In this document: positions 44,098 through 56,798 of the stretch, in pieces
How positions within the stretch are numbered: position 1 is the first letter of the stretch
Layout: every line of letters begins with the position of its first letter
Assembly (NCBI RefSeq): GCF_030864355.1
Contig: NC_083396.1
Location: 1,488,001 to 1,552,000, forward strand
From: Cutaneotrichosporon cavernicola
Lineage: Eukaryota; Basidiomycota; Tremellomycetes; Trichosporonales; Trichosporonaceae
Length of the DNA: 64,000 nt
Reading direction: 5' to 3'
Translations under genes and position numbers: made by a program
The notes under the pieces: generated by a model
What the model was told of the DNA's origin: nothing
Database searches by the model: none
The model's input: only the letters and a program-made list of their open reading frames with translations

Positions 44098-44974
44098 TTA
44101 CATACAAAGCTCCTGGGCAAACTTGCGATTCAGATCGTCCATGTTGTCGCGAACGCGGCGTGTGTCAATATCGGGCGTCTCGGGCGTGACGGGAGGTGAG
44201 GGAGTGCGCGGGCTCGGCGTTTCAGAGCACCGACTATCGGGGTATCGGGGTGTAGATATGGGTGGGGGAATCGCTGCAGGCATGTAGGATGAGCGCTCTC
44301 GTCGCCGGCCGAGTCCAAAGTCGGGAACGTCGACGAGAGCCTCGACAGGTGGGAGGCGTCTTGGCCCAAGGCTAGATGGAGTGTATGATGCGTGGAGTGG
44401 GGGACGAAGTGGTCGCCCTGTGCCTCGCTGGTCCTTATGTTCCTCGGAAATCGGGGCGAGCGTGACTCTGCTGATGAGAGGGTTTTCTTTGCAAGTGGAG
44501 CGATGCCGGATTAGTACTCACGATGTAGACCGGAGTGCTCCAGTAAGAGGAAGGCGTGGTGGTCTTGAATGCAAGTCCGAAGCTTCTTGACTCCTGCATG
44601 TCAGCGTAGGTTGGGTTGGAAGGCTTCAGATCCGTCCGACTCGGCACCGCCTCCACTACTCTCTTCTCCACTTTGCATAGCCTCTGCACCATCTCCATAT
44701 GCAACACTTCCATGCACAACCAGCTGTTGAATGCAAATACCCACCAGCTCAAGTCTCCATACGCTGACACCTGTACTGTCCTCGGTTTCCGGCGGGCTTG
44801 TCTCCTATCGGGGAATGGGGTCAAGGTGAACGATCCATCTCGGGCCAAAGGGGAGGTAGGTGCGGACCGGGGTCGCGGCGACAACATGCTCTTCGGGGTT
44901 TGCTCTGTGCACGATCCGTGCGCAAACGTCGGTACGTCGAACAACAACAGAGAGAAATGAACCAGATCAAACAA
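44098..44974 (-). CDS. Hypothetical Pro/Ser/Arg-rich protein
   Basis: Proposed exons 44974-44522 and 44427-44098, with a 94-nt intron ending GGACCAG, give 260 aa. The frame after the intron reads RGTGRPLRPPLHASYTPSS, then PVEALVDVPDFGLGRRRERS, a Pro-rich region (TPSPRTPSPPVTPETPD) with several SP/TP sites, and a final helix DNMDDLNRKFAQELCM. The first exon is less certain: its N-terminal 90 residues have weak bias, and the true start may be the ATG of MLSPRPRS further in. No family was recognised. Multiple proline-directed sites suggest a phosphorylated, disordered regulator, which is inference. Confidence 0.4.
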
Positions 44975-46778
44975 AAGTAATGCGGTGCGTCCGGACGGAC
45001 TGTAGGTCTGTATCTAACCTACAAGTAAGCAAATGGGAATCAGGCAACCTGAATGTAGTAGTATGGTAGTGAGGTGAGGGATGGTAGGGAGGTAGGCAGT
45101 CAGGCCGAGGCCAGATACTGAGAGTGAGTCGCACTCCCTGACAGAATGGTCACCAACTCTGGCAACTTGAGTATAAGGGGTGGGGTGGAAGAGGAGAGCA
45201 TGAATATGCATCCTCTGGTCTAATGGGGTGGTTGGGGTCGGCCGCCCCATTTGGTATCCTGCCAAGACTTGACTGGTATATTGAGGGGGGTCGTGGAAAT
45301 GGTATACTTTGGTCATTGGCCTCTAACAAGCTAACAAAGAAAGAAGAACGTGCCTTGTTGAGCTTACTTCATCTCAACCCCTCTCACAGGCACCCGCCAT
45401 AACTACTCATCCTACTGTCCAATGTTTCCCTGTAATATAACCGTCACGAAGCTTGTCTTGCTACTAGTCTTGCAGTCAAATTCTTCAGGTGTGGCAAGCT
45501 GATGACGTGAGGAGCCTGGAAACCCCTTTATTTTCCAGTTTCATTTGCTCGTCCCTGTATCCTGCATCCTGTCTGCATAGCCGTCTGACCATGAGTCTCT
45601 CTTCCCGATCGAATCAGGTATTTTCCAGTATACTGAAGCAGCTGCCCACTCTGCCCATTACGACATCCCGGACATGTCTCGGCATTTTCTACTCCCCCAC
45701 CCGGGCTGTACAGTCTGGCGTACTGGGGTTCAAACACGCCATCGTCATGCCTCTGTCTGTTCGACAAGCGAAGAATACTGAATTAGCCTGCCAAGCCGTA
45801 ATATCTTATGCCTGCTACTCAATTACGGATGTCGTGAGTTGAGTCACGCTCGATGCCACGCCATACCCACTACCGAATCGGATGCCACGCCACGCGGCAA
45901 AATTCAGTGCCAAGCCGAGAATCTCATGGCGTCCGCCACCGGCCAGACTAGCCTTCTCAAGCTACACCTACTTGCTTTTAACAGACTCTTGGCGACCCAT
46001 GAGTAAGGGGGCCAACGACGGGATGACAGGCAGGCAGATGGTGGACGATGGGAATGGCACGAGGTGTTCACTCAGCCTGACTGCTACTGCTGACTCCGCG
46101 TGACCTAACCTCAGCACAATAACCATGCTCTGGCTGGCTGACAGGACCACAGTCTCCTCTTATCAACCATGTGACCTTGTTCGGCTCCACATTCGTGGAT
46201 CAACTAAAGCTCTAGTTTGTGGAATTGTGGAGAAGCGCGCCATTGCCTTATCTCCTTGCCCTCATCCGACTTTCAACGTGACCTGGCATCTCTGCCTGGG
46301 GTTGGTCGCCAGTATCAGCGGGACTAACACCGCGCTCGTGACCTTGCTCCGGCCCAAGTGCATCGTCTCTACCCCGATAGCACGCGCTGCCAGCTTGGCC
46401 TCTAGGCGCCTTGTCCATGGCAACCACAGATCATGCAACCGCACCTCCTCAACGTGACCGCGGTCTCCCATGCAAATCATGGCGGACATCTGTGGCGAGA
46501 TGACCTCACTTGTGACGTCTGCAGCACCACAACTGACATCCATCGTGCTCACCCCGGCCTCGTTAGCAAGTTGGGACCTGCGACATGGGCCTCTAGTTGA
46601 TGTTCAGATCCATCAGAGCAAGTCTTCACGTCTCATCCTAGTAGGGCATGGCCATGATGCAACAGCTCGCCAACTCGGCCTCGCCATTCCCGGGGTAACC
46701 TGACGTCTGACCCGCTTCATCCTGTCGTCCACATCGCAAATAACTCTATTCCACTCTATACAATGCTATGCAAATGAA
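44975..46778. other. 1.8-kb spacer without recognised genes
   Basis: Composition is close to even and there is no sustained codon bias on either strand. A minus frame at 46262-46552 (VRLHDLWLPWTRRLEAKLAA) is the only one with a protein-like look, and it has no supporting start, intron or family. No RNA gene was recognised. Confidence 0.45.
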
Positions 46779-47788
46779 CTATGCCCACACCTGATCTGGG
46801 GTCACGAGCGTATCGCGCCCATTCGCGCGGACGTACCGCCCACCGACGTCGCGCGGCATCGACTTGCGCATGTCGAAGCCGTCTAGTTCGTCGCGCGACG
46901 CGCCGGCCCCTTCCATACGGTGGTAGTAGCTGGTGTCAGCGGCCTGAGGATGCAGGAGGAATGCAGAAATGATAAGGATGGGTAGCAGAGAAGCTGAGGT
47001 TCAGACACTGCTCAGTTGCTGTGGACAAGCATTCGCTTGCGTGTCGAAAGGGTCAGTGGCTCCTCGTACGGGCGAGGACGCCTAATGGCTCTAAACGTCG
47101 CCATCTCCCAGTCCGCCACATCCGTTCCCACGGCCACACAGTGGCGATCATCGATCACCGCTTCCACACCATCGCAGCTCCAGCACATTGCCCTCCTCTC
47201 CATCCATCCCTCCCTCCCTCATTCTTCAGCCCCACACCGACTCACTCGACTACTCGCCGGTACACGCTGTACCCGAGCTTCTCGTACATGTCGATCGCGC
47301 GGTGATTGTTGCACCGCACAAAGAGGTCGACGAACCACGCGTCAACACAATCCGTCGGGTCGTTATCTGGCCCCGGCCATCCCTCCGAGCCGTCCGACGA
47401 CAGCCTCTCTAGAATGGCCATGAAGACGCGCGCCAGGCCTGTCCCCCGCATGCGCGGACAAATCGACATGGCCGTCAAGTGACCGTGGTGCTGCTTGTCT
47501 GGTGGTGGGGGCTCGTGCTTGGCGATCACTACGCGTCAGCAACGCGTCTATTTGCTAACGACTTGTCCCCCAACACCGCCCTCGCTCTCAGCCGTACCGG
47601 CCCTCTCGTCACTCACTGTACGCTCCCACGTTGTCGTCGAACGCGCCGCTGGCGGAGACGCAAAAATCGGGCCACTGCGCCAAGTAGCTCGCATAGTAGC
47701 CATTGTGGTACGTGGCGGTCCAGGGATCCGCCTGCACATTCGTGAAGCGTAAGACATCCATCGCGTCAAAGGGGCGAATGATGGACAT
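46779..47788 (-). CDS. NAA20: N-alpha-acetyltransferase NatB catalytic subunit
   Basis: Exons 47788-47617, 47528-47246 and 46929-46779 (introns 88 and 316 nt) encode 201 aa. The start MSIIRPFDAMDVLRFTNVQADPWTATY-like region, the YLAQWPDF motif and the GHLTAMSICP strand match NAA20/Nat3. The acetyl-CoA loop is CPRMRGTGLARVF, an R-x-x-G-x-A motif. FVDLFVRCNNHRAIDMYEKLGYSVYR and DGFDMRKSMPRD near the end complete the GNAT fold. NatB acetylates N-termini beginning Met-Asp, Met-Glu, Met-Asn or Met-Gln co-translationally. An insert of about 20 residues (DGSEGWPGPDNDPTDC) precedes the FVDLFVR strand and is not in the yeast protein. Confidence 0.93.
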
Positions 47789-48744
47789 GGCTGAGAGATG
47801 GTCAAGGGGAGAGAGATGTGGACACTTGGACACTGAGATGGTCTGCTGATGATTCACTGGCCGTATTTTTCCGCTGGACCTCGTGACGTGTGGGCCCCCA
47901 CTCACCTCACATGACTTGCCCAACACAAGAATCATGCACTCTTTCCGCACTTTGGACTTTGCAACGATGACGCGTCTACAAAAGCGTAACTTGAAGAGAG
48001 GCACGCTCACGCTGACACACTCTTGGGCTTGGGAAGAGACTCGGGGAATTGCCTGACGCTATCTCCATCTCGCACTATGATTCTGACAGGTACATCCCCC
48101 CACATACTCCACCAGTGACCGAGATTTGCCAGAAACCCTCAATTTCATCAGATCACCTGGCCTCGCTCCAGTCGGACATGGCCTACTTCGGCCCCCTCCG
48201 TGACTGACAGAGTGACCGGAACTCAATGTATCTAGACCGGACGACCATCCAGGCTGGCACCATGCTATGCATTCACTCACAGGCTCATCTGCGCCCCTGG
48301 CTGTATTCAAATACACTCATGCAGTCCGTTTTGGCAGCCCATGTGGGGGCCATGCAGAGCCGACCCAAACGAGCACGGCGTCGTCGGCTAAAGCCGACTC
48401 CCGCCCCCTCACACCGGCGGCCGACGGCCATGGACGACCACCGACCCGACGTCCAAACTGCTGAGCAAGCGTCTCCATCTCCAACTTTGCACTTATTCGA
48501 GGCGCAGCGCAGCTCAAGTATCTCTAATCCCTAATCCCCCACCAACGTCGATTGTTGCACGAATCGATAACCTCTAGTCGACATCGGTTCCTCCATCATT
48601 TTTCGGCGTGCCTCTCCAAGTCTCGCCACCTGACGTCGTCGACTCCAGCGCGACTCGCAACTGCGTCGACTTTGTCTCCACTTGGACTAGACTAGGAGAG
48701 CCCCATATTTCGGCGCCCAATCACGCGCAAACCCGTTCGCCAAC
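47789..48744. promoter_or_regulatory. Divergent spacer between NAA20 and the ABC transporter
   Basis: 956 bp between divergent starts. No gene was recognised. The last 200 bp before the transporter ATG are rich in CGAC/TCGTC motifs and pyrimidines; drug-responsive elements cannot be named by eye. Confidence 0.4.
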
Positions 48745-51700
48745 ATGACGGGCCCCACGGGCACACCGCGAGACCCATCGCCATCATCAACAGTCACTGG
48801 CGCAGTGGAGCCGACGCAGCCGACCACCCCTTCCGACCGCCACCCGCGCGCAACATCCGGCCAGACCTCCGCGCCCAAGTCACCGATGAACGAAAAAACC
48901 AAAATGAACATGAGCGAGAAGGGGTCGTCGGCGTCGTCGACGTCGTCGAAAGAGTACGAGGAGCGCGGCATCATTGAGGTCGACCATGACGGCACAACGC
49001 GCAAGGTCAAGGTCGTTGTCGAGGACAAGACTGGAAAGGAACAGTTCAAGGACGCTGAGGGCGGGCCGTACAGCCAACCACGATGGTACGCAGTTGTGCA
49101 ACCACGCTGACTCTAGGCGACACTCGCTGCCGTTCATGAAGCCAAAGTATCCGCCACCACCGCCGCCGATGTCGCTCGACGACGCGAAACTCACCCCGGA
49201 AGTCAGCGCGAACTGGTTCTCGTTCCTCTACTTCAACTGGGTATCGCCAATGATGGCGCTCGGCGACGCGCGCCCTCTCGAGGCGACAGACCTGTGGCGG
49301 ATGGATGAGAAGCGGTCGGCTGGACGACTGGCAGGCATCCTCGCGGAGAAGTACGAGGAGCGCAAGAAGAGCGCCGAGGAGTACAATGCGCGCCTCGCGG
49401 ACCCACGTACCCCACTCCCACGGCGGCAGCGTATCTTCTACCCGCTCCTACCACATCGTGAGAAGCGTGAAGCCGACTTCCGTACCAAGAAAGGAAAGAA
49501 GAAGGCCAGCCTCGCAATGGCTCTCCTCGACGTATTCGGGTGGTGGTTCTGGATGGCGGGCGTCCTCAAAATCATTGGTGACTGCTCTCTAGCATGCTCC
49601 CCGCTCCTCATCCGTGCACTTATCCGTTGGTCCACAAAAAATGAGCTCCATCGCAAGGGCTTACCAGTGGCTGCTCCAAAGATCGGAGACGGCGTCGGAA
49701 TGGCCATTGGCCTGTTCTTCATGCTCAGCATCTCATCTCTTACCTTGCACCACTACTTCTACCGTACTATGGGAACGGGCGTGCTCGCGCGCTCGGCGCT
49801 CATTTCCGCAATCTACGAGCGTGCCCTCCGCTTCACTCAGAAGTCGCGCAGCGAGCTGCCGAATGGAAAGAGTACGTCCAACAGATTTCTGATTAACCAG
49901 ATCGCTGACCTAGCTTCCACATTACATCCTTTTCTCCCAACGCGCCCATTCCCCTACACTCTGCCAATCCTCCACCTTCCTCCACCTTCCTCGAATGTGG
50001 CACTCGGATGTGACATCCATTTGAACTAATTTTCTTTCCTCTAGTCACCAACCACATCTCGACGGATACGGCTCGCATCGACTTCGCTGCGGGCTTTGTG
50101 CACATCCTGTGGACAGCACCGATCCAATTCATCATTATTACTGTTATTCTAATGTACTCGCCTCTCCTTGGCCTTCGCTGACCCCAGTGTGGAGCTAGGA
50201 TATTCCGCGGTACCTGGTATTATGTTCCTCCTGATCATGACGCCTGGCCAGGCCATCATCATGAAGAAGCTTTTCGAAGTGCGCAAGAAGTCGATGGTGT
50301 GGACCGACAAGCGTGCCAAGCTGCTCCGTGAGTACATTTCTTCCACTTGTGTGCTAACCAGAAGAGGAGATCCTGGGAGGCATGCGCCTTGTCAAGTTCT
50401 TCGCTTGGGAGAAACCTTTCCTGGAGCGTCTCAGCGCCGTCCGACGGATGGAGCTCGGCTACGTCCGTACGCTCCTCATCGTCCGTTCTGGCATGATGGC
50501 ATTTGCCATGTCGCTGCCAGTCCTCGCCACGATTCTCGCATTCGTCACGTACTCCCTCACAGCCCACGATCTCCAGCCAGCGACCATCTTCACCTCGGTC
50601 ACGCTCTTCAACCTGATGCGCATGCCGCTGATGATGTGGCCCATGACTCTCAGCGCAACAGCCGACGCTATCAATGCTCTTGGCCGTCTCCAGGCTGTCT
50701 TTGACGCCGAGGTCACGACCGACGAACGTGTGATCGACCCAGACCTCAAGGAGGCCGTGCTGATTAAGGACGCGTCGTTCACGTGGGACGCGGCACCGCC
50801 TATCGAGGACGAGGTCGTCAAACTCGAGGCCAAACTTGCGGCGGCCCAGAAGGGCGTCAAACCAGCTGGCAAGTCGCCCAAGAAGTCCAAGGACAAGGAG
50901 GGCAAGAAGTCCGGTATCCAGACTCCGGCAGCAGGGCCGCAGGGTAACTCGCAGGACGACGTCTTCCAGCTCAAGGATATCAACCTCTCGATCCCGTCTG
51001 GGTCGCTCACGGCGATCGTGGGCCCCATTGGTTCTGGCAAGTCATCGCTCCTCCAAGGCCTCATGGGCGAAATGCGTCGCACCTCTGGCAGCGTCAAGTT
51101 CCAAGGCACAACAGCACTGTGCGCCCAGACCCCATGGATCCAGAACGCAACTGTGCGCGAAAACATTCTATTCGGGCAGCCGTGGAACGAGGACAAGTAC
51201 TGGGCTGCTGTGCGCGATGCGTCCCTTGAGCCAGATCTCGAGCTCCTCGAGGACGGCGACGGCACTGAGATTGGCGAGAAGGGCATCACGCTCTCGGGTG
51301 GGCAGAAGCAACGCGTTAACATTGCGCGTGCGCTGTACTTTGACTCTGACATTATTGCGCTTGATGACCCACTCTCAGCACTCGACGCGGGTGTTGGCAA
51401 ACAGGTGTTCTTCAACGCGATTCTGGGCGCGCTGGCTGGCAAGACGCGCATCCTTGTGACGCACGCTCTCCACTTCCTCCCGCATGTCGACAACATCATC
51501 ATGCTTGACAACGGACGTGTCTGTGAGACTGGGACATACCAGGAGCTCAAGGATGCGGACGGGCCGTTCTCGCGGCTCGTGCGTGAGTTTGGCTCCGAGG
51601 ACGTTGAGGAGAAGGAGGCTGGCGACGAGGAGGAAGCGATCGAAGAGGACAATGGCCCCCACAAACCAATTGACCGCTCCAAGATGACGACTCGCGGTCT

Positions 51701-53721
51701 CGGCCACGGTATGCTCATGCAGCTCGAGGAGCGCAACCAAGGAAGCCTGCAGAAGGGCACGTTCTCGGGCTACCTCCGCGCAGGCAAGGGCTACATCATG
51801 CTCCCCCTCCTGCTTATCGCGGTCGTCATTGGACAGGGCTTCACCGTCATGTCTCAGTACTGGCTGGTATGGTGGCAACAGGGCGAATGGGGCCTGAGTA
51901 ACAACGCGTTCATGGGCGCATACGCGGCGCTTGGTATCGGCCAGGCGCTTGGCGTGTTCCTCATTGGCTCCTTCATGTCGCTTATCAACTTCTTCGCTTC
52001 CGTCACGATCCACCGCGACGCCATCAAGAGTGTCATGTACGCGCCGCAGAGCTTCTTCGACACGACGCCACTTGGACGTATCATGAACCGGTTCAGCAAG
52101 GACATTGAGTGCGTATTCGTATTCCTATTCCACACTAGCAACCAGCTTTGATTCCCACTAACTCGCAGCACAATCGACAACACGCTCTCCGATGCGGCGC
52201 GTATGTCGCTGAACATGGTCGCCAACGTCATCGGCGCGGTTGTTCTGCTCGCTGTCATCAGCCCGTGGTTCCTCATCGCCGTTGCTGTAGTTTTCCTCCT
52301 CTACTACCACTGCGCGCAGTACTACCGCGCCTCGTCACGCGAGTTCAAGCGCGTTGACGCGATCCTCCGTTCTTCGCTCTACTCGCACTTTTCTGAATCA
52401 CTCTCGGGTATTTCCACCATCAGGGCGTACGGAGAAGGCAAGCGGTTCATTCGGGAAAACGTCAAGCGGATGGACGTGGAGAACCGGTAAGCACATTCCC
52501 AGACGCGGAGCTAATCGCAGTGGTTACTACATGACTATTATCAGTGAGTTTCCTGGCGAAATGAGGGATGGAAGAGGAAAGCTACCGAAATCCTCCAAAT
52601 TATCAGAGTTGTCCAAACTATGCTGACAAACAGACCAGCGCTGGCTCGGTATCCGTCTCGACATGCTCGGATCGCTGCTCACGTTTGCGGTCGCGCTTAT
52701 CGTCGTTCTCAACAACAAGGTCTCGGCGGCGCACTCGGGCCTGGGCCTCTCGACAATGCTCACGATCCAGCAGGTCTTCTCGTGGCTCGTGCGCCAGCTT
52801 GCCGAGGTTGAGAATGACATGGTTGGCGCCGAGCGTATCATGTACTACGCCAATAACCTGGAACAGGAGCCGCCGCACGAGGTCCCCGATCACAAGCCCG
52901 ACGCTTCGTGGCCCGCCCAAGGCGAAATCTCGTTCGACAATGTCGTGATGAAGTACCGCCCCGAGTTGCCGGATGTGCTCAAGGGCCTGACGATCCACGT
53001 CAAGCCGTCCGAGAAGATCGGTATTGTCGGGCGCACAGGAGCGGGCAAGAGTTCAATCATGGCCGCACTGTTCCGAATCACCGAGCTGTCGTCTGGCTCG
53101 ATCACAATCGACAACGTCAACATTGCCGACATTGGTCTCGACCAACTGCGATCCCACATCAGCATTATTCCTCAGGACCCGCTGCTGTTCTCGGGGACGC
53201 TGCGTTCCAACATCGACCCGTTCAGCAGGCACACCGATGCCGAGCTCTACGACGCGCTCAAGCGCGCTCACCTCATTCCATCTACGACGTACGACGCATC
53301 GAAGAGCGGCGACGAGACCCCCGTTTCCCGCTTCAACCTCGACTACGTGGTCGAGGAGGAGGGCGGCAACCTGTCCGTCGGCGAGCGTTCGCTCGTCTCG
53401 CTTGCACGCGCACTAATCCGCGACTCCAAGGTCCTCGTGCTCGACGAGGCGACTGCCAGCGTCGACGTCGAGACCGACTCCAAGATCCAGGAAACGATCC
53501 GGCAAGAGTTTGGCAACAAGACGCTCCTCTGTATCGCGCATCGTCTGCGCACAATTCTGTCGTACGACCGCATCTTAGTCATGTCCGACGGTGCTGTCGA
53601 GGAGTTTGACACACCCGAAAACCTTTTCAACTCCCGCGGACATTTCTACGAAATGTGCCAGAAATCAGGCATTAGCCTCGAGGATATTCGCTACTATGCG
53701 TCTCTGAGGTTCTCTGAGTGA
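48745..53721 (+). CDS. ABCC-type (MRP/YOR1-like) multidrug transporter
   Basis: Eight exons, 48745-49085, 49117-49871, 50045-50153, 50188-50327, 50362-52108, 52169-52486, 52521-52543 and 52634-53721, give 1506 aa. One exon is only 23 bp. The order is a disordered N-terminus (about 1-130), TMD1, NBD1, TMD2, NBD2. NBD1 has Walker A GPIGSGKSS near 669, signature LSGGQKQR and Walker B IIALDDPLSALD. NBD2 has Walker A GRTGAGKSS near 1277, a divergent signature LSVGERSL and Walker B VLVLDEATASVD. There is no TMD0, as in Yor1, so it is a short MRP. WVSPMMALGDARPLEATDLW is the usual ABCC entry motif. Likely plasma-membrane exporter of organic anions and drugs such as oligomycin; the substrate is inferred from family only. 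Confidence 0.94.
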
Positions 53722-54613
53722 AACATCTAGAAAACATATATCGGATAGGATAGAAGGTGGAGCATGCATTTTCTCGGACACACGGACCGGACTCGACACG
53801 TGCTTCGCAACGCATTAACTGCGCGGAAGGTGTCCCGAGCCTCACTCCAAGACGCAGTCTCCTGACTGTCCTGGCGAGAAGGCTCACTCTGTACACCCTC
53901 TGCCTCATACATATAGTGAACTAGATAGTGGACACGACCTGGGGTCGGAGAACCACACCGAAGCACGATACGGTGAGGTCAACTTGGGCGGCTGCCGCCC
54001 CTGAAGAAAGGGCTCTTCGGCGAAACGAGTCGAAGGGCTGAGGAGTTTTCGAGGAGCGCTCAAAATGTAGACGAGAGCAACTCTGTTGTACGCAGTAAGC
54101 ATGGTCGAGCGCGGCTGACATGCAGGAACCTTTGGAAAGCGACTCAGCATCCTCAATGACATTTAAATACTATAACATGCTTAAATACTGGAACGTAAGG
54201 CAGGGCTGTGTTGTACAAGCACCTGTTGGAGCTCAGTACACAAGGGATTCACAGCCTTATCCTTAACAATACAGTAGTTTGCGGACTTGTACTATCCCTC
54301 AGATCGATGGCTCAGTGATAGCAGCGTCGTACTTCCCAAGGAGAATCAGTGGTTGCGTTGCGCCCAGCTGTGTGGACAACACGGTTCCTGATGGTTTAAC
54401 ATTAGCCTTAATTACGGAACAACTCGGCGCGGCTGGGCCAAGCAACGTTGTGACTCCAACGTGTCAAATGGACACTCGCGGCGGCCTTCAGTGATATCCT
54501 CGTCCTGCACAGCTTTTGAATGGACTGTGAATGCAATGCCTTGATACCAGGCATCCGTTCCACACACCGACCACAGAGGGTACATCACATCCGCTTGCTC
54601 GCAGCACCGTTCA
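53722..54613. other. Spacer downstream of the ABC transporter
   Basis: About 890 bp between two converging genes. It is AT-richer than its neighbours and holds a GCC/CGGC hairpin-like region near 53990-54040 (GGCGGCTGCCGCC). No coding frame or tRNA was recognised. Confidence 0.4.
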
Positions 54614-55022
54614 CTAGAACCAGCCAAGTAGCTTGGCCCCGAGCGTGGGGAACAAGACGCCCTTGACGAGGTGGACCGCCATATGGAGCCCCGAGTAGCC
54701 AGGCCGGCTCAGGAGAAACGCGATATCCGCCACGCCCATGATAGAGCAGCACATCATCATTGTACCGAGTGCGCGCTGTTGGCCGGTGTACACGAAGGAG
54801 AGAATGGTCGCGGCCAGGGTGAGGTTACGCGACGCGACGACGGGGTAGAACGTCGCCTCCTTCTCAGTCGCCCTGGTGTCGCCGAATAGGTGGGTAGCTG
54901 ATTAGCGGGATAACGGAGCACTCACCTCGGAGTGGATCCATGATGCCGAGCACGCCAAGCGAGTAGAACAGGCCGGTGGCGATGCACACGGGCCGCCATG
55001 GCATATCGACAGAAAGAGACAT
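54614..55022 (-). CDS. DUF4267 small membrane protein
   Basis: Exons 55022-54926 and 54897-54614, separated by a 28-nt intron (the shortest in the window, GTGAGT to CTAATCAG), give 126 aa. Four hydrophobic stretches are visible: IATGLFYSLGVLGIMDP, FYPVVASRNLTLAATILSFVY, RALGTMMMCCSIMGVADIAFLL and HMAVHLVKGVLFPTLGAKLL. The order ATHLFGDTRATEKEATFYP, then SRNLTLA, then GQQRALGT matches the DUF4267 family of fungal and bacterial four-helix proteins, whose function is unknown. The frame only holds together if the 28-nt intron is removed. A decayed copy lies just upstream on the same strand. Confidence 0.8.
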
Positions 55023-55130
55023 GGTGAGGATCTGTATGGGGAGTGGGAGACGGCGGATAATGAGCATCGTGGCGACCGGTGAGCTGCTTATTAAGTTGCT
55101 GCCTTGCTGTTCCAGGCACCTGTTGTTGGG

Positions 55131-55660
55131 TCAGCTGGTGCACGGCGAGCTTGGCAGTGCGGGCTTGGCAGTACACGGTGCCGACCGATACCGTCCGCAA
55201 AGCGAAGCGTTCCGCGGGAAACTCCCGGCATCTGCACAGCATGCATACGCGTTGTCAAATCCACTGGAACATCTTGGCTGCAACAACCGAACAGGACGAG
55301 CCTGGTGCCGTGCATCACGACCTTGGGCGGGAACCTGGGATACGGAGTAAGAACACGATATCCACGCCGCGCATGACAGTGAGTAGAGGAGAGTTCCGAG
55401 TGCGCATCGTTGACCTGTAGCCGTGAATGCCAGGATCGCGAGTCCGAGGAGGACGCGGCGTGCCGAGACAACGGGTCTCGGCTTCGGTGACGCGTACGAG
55501 ACCGAACATCTGAGCGCCTGGGGTCAGTGGGTGGCGATGGCATTAAGAGCCCGCCTTGGAGTGGTTGGAAGACGCCTTTGATGCCTAGGGTGAAGAAGAG
55601 GCCGAGGTGAGTGGACACTTGGCGCCACGGTCGGGACTGCTGCCGAGGCGTTCTTATCCG
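55131..55660 (-). pseudogene. Decayed DUF4267 paralogue
   Basis: Upstream of the intact DUF4267 gene, the same strand reads PWRQVSTHLGLFFTLGIKGVFQPLQ, clearly parallel to PWRPVCIATGLFYSLGVLGIMDPLR of the intact copy. Where the intact gene has a GTGAGT donor this copy has GCGGGC, so the splice donor is lost. After the expected acceptor comes AQMFGLVRVTEAE, then the frame shifts by one base near 55476 into RPVVSARRVLLGLAILAF and GQRCALGTLLYSL, again family-like. A lost donor plus a frameshift make it non-functional unless the assembly has an error. Confidence 0.65.
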
Positions 55661-56150
55661 GCATGCCTCGCAGCGGACTTGAGCGCCCGTCATCGACAGT
55701 ATACAAGGACCGATGTCGCATCTTGCCTGTTAGGCCTGCTCGCACGTTGTTGAGGCAAGGAGAGAGTGCATGTTATGAGGTGAGATGGATCCCATGAAAC
55801 TCGGCGGATGTGTTAAGGACAAGTCAAGAAGTTGGGTGGCGATTGGTTGGTGATCTGGCGACAAGTGTGTTTGGTGTTTGATTTACTTTGTGCATGCTGG
55901 GGATGGTTCAACTCGTGACTTGGTGGTTGATCTGTGAGTTTTGGTAAACCTCACAAACCCCTCAAGTCACGAGTTGCACCAAGATTCAGAGTAGCGGATG
56001 CAGATCTAAAGCCTTGTGATCCTCTGCCAAGTCGGTTTTGAAGCGCAAGATTGCAAGATCACACAAGATCAATCGTCACGTGATTTCACCGTCTCGGTGA
56101 TCAAAGATCAAGTCAACAACAACACGGCGACGGAGCCAAATGTTGGTTCA

Positions 56151-56167
56151 CCCCCCCCCCCCCCCCC
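56151..56167 (+). repeat. Homopolymer of 17 C
   Basis: An uninterrupted C17 run about 170 bp before the H3 start codon and 30 bp before the TATA box. Such tracts are unstable and error-prone in sequencing; the true length may differ. Confidence 0.9.
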
Positions 56168-56198
56168 GACCCATTGATAGTCTACTAGCCTGCAAGAG

Positions 56199-56798
<600 letters not shown>

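Noticed and set aside
50459..51760. 433-codon open frame antisense to the ABC transporter
   Set aside because: It mirrors the NBD1 exon; the sense strand has Walker A, signature and Walker B motifs, and the antisense frame has only composition-driven Ser/Pro/Arg richness.
55091..55693. 200-codon minus frame as an intact protein
   Set aside because: Only its first quarter matches DUF4267; the rest is the wrong frame of a decayed copy, so it is called a pseudogene instead.
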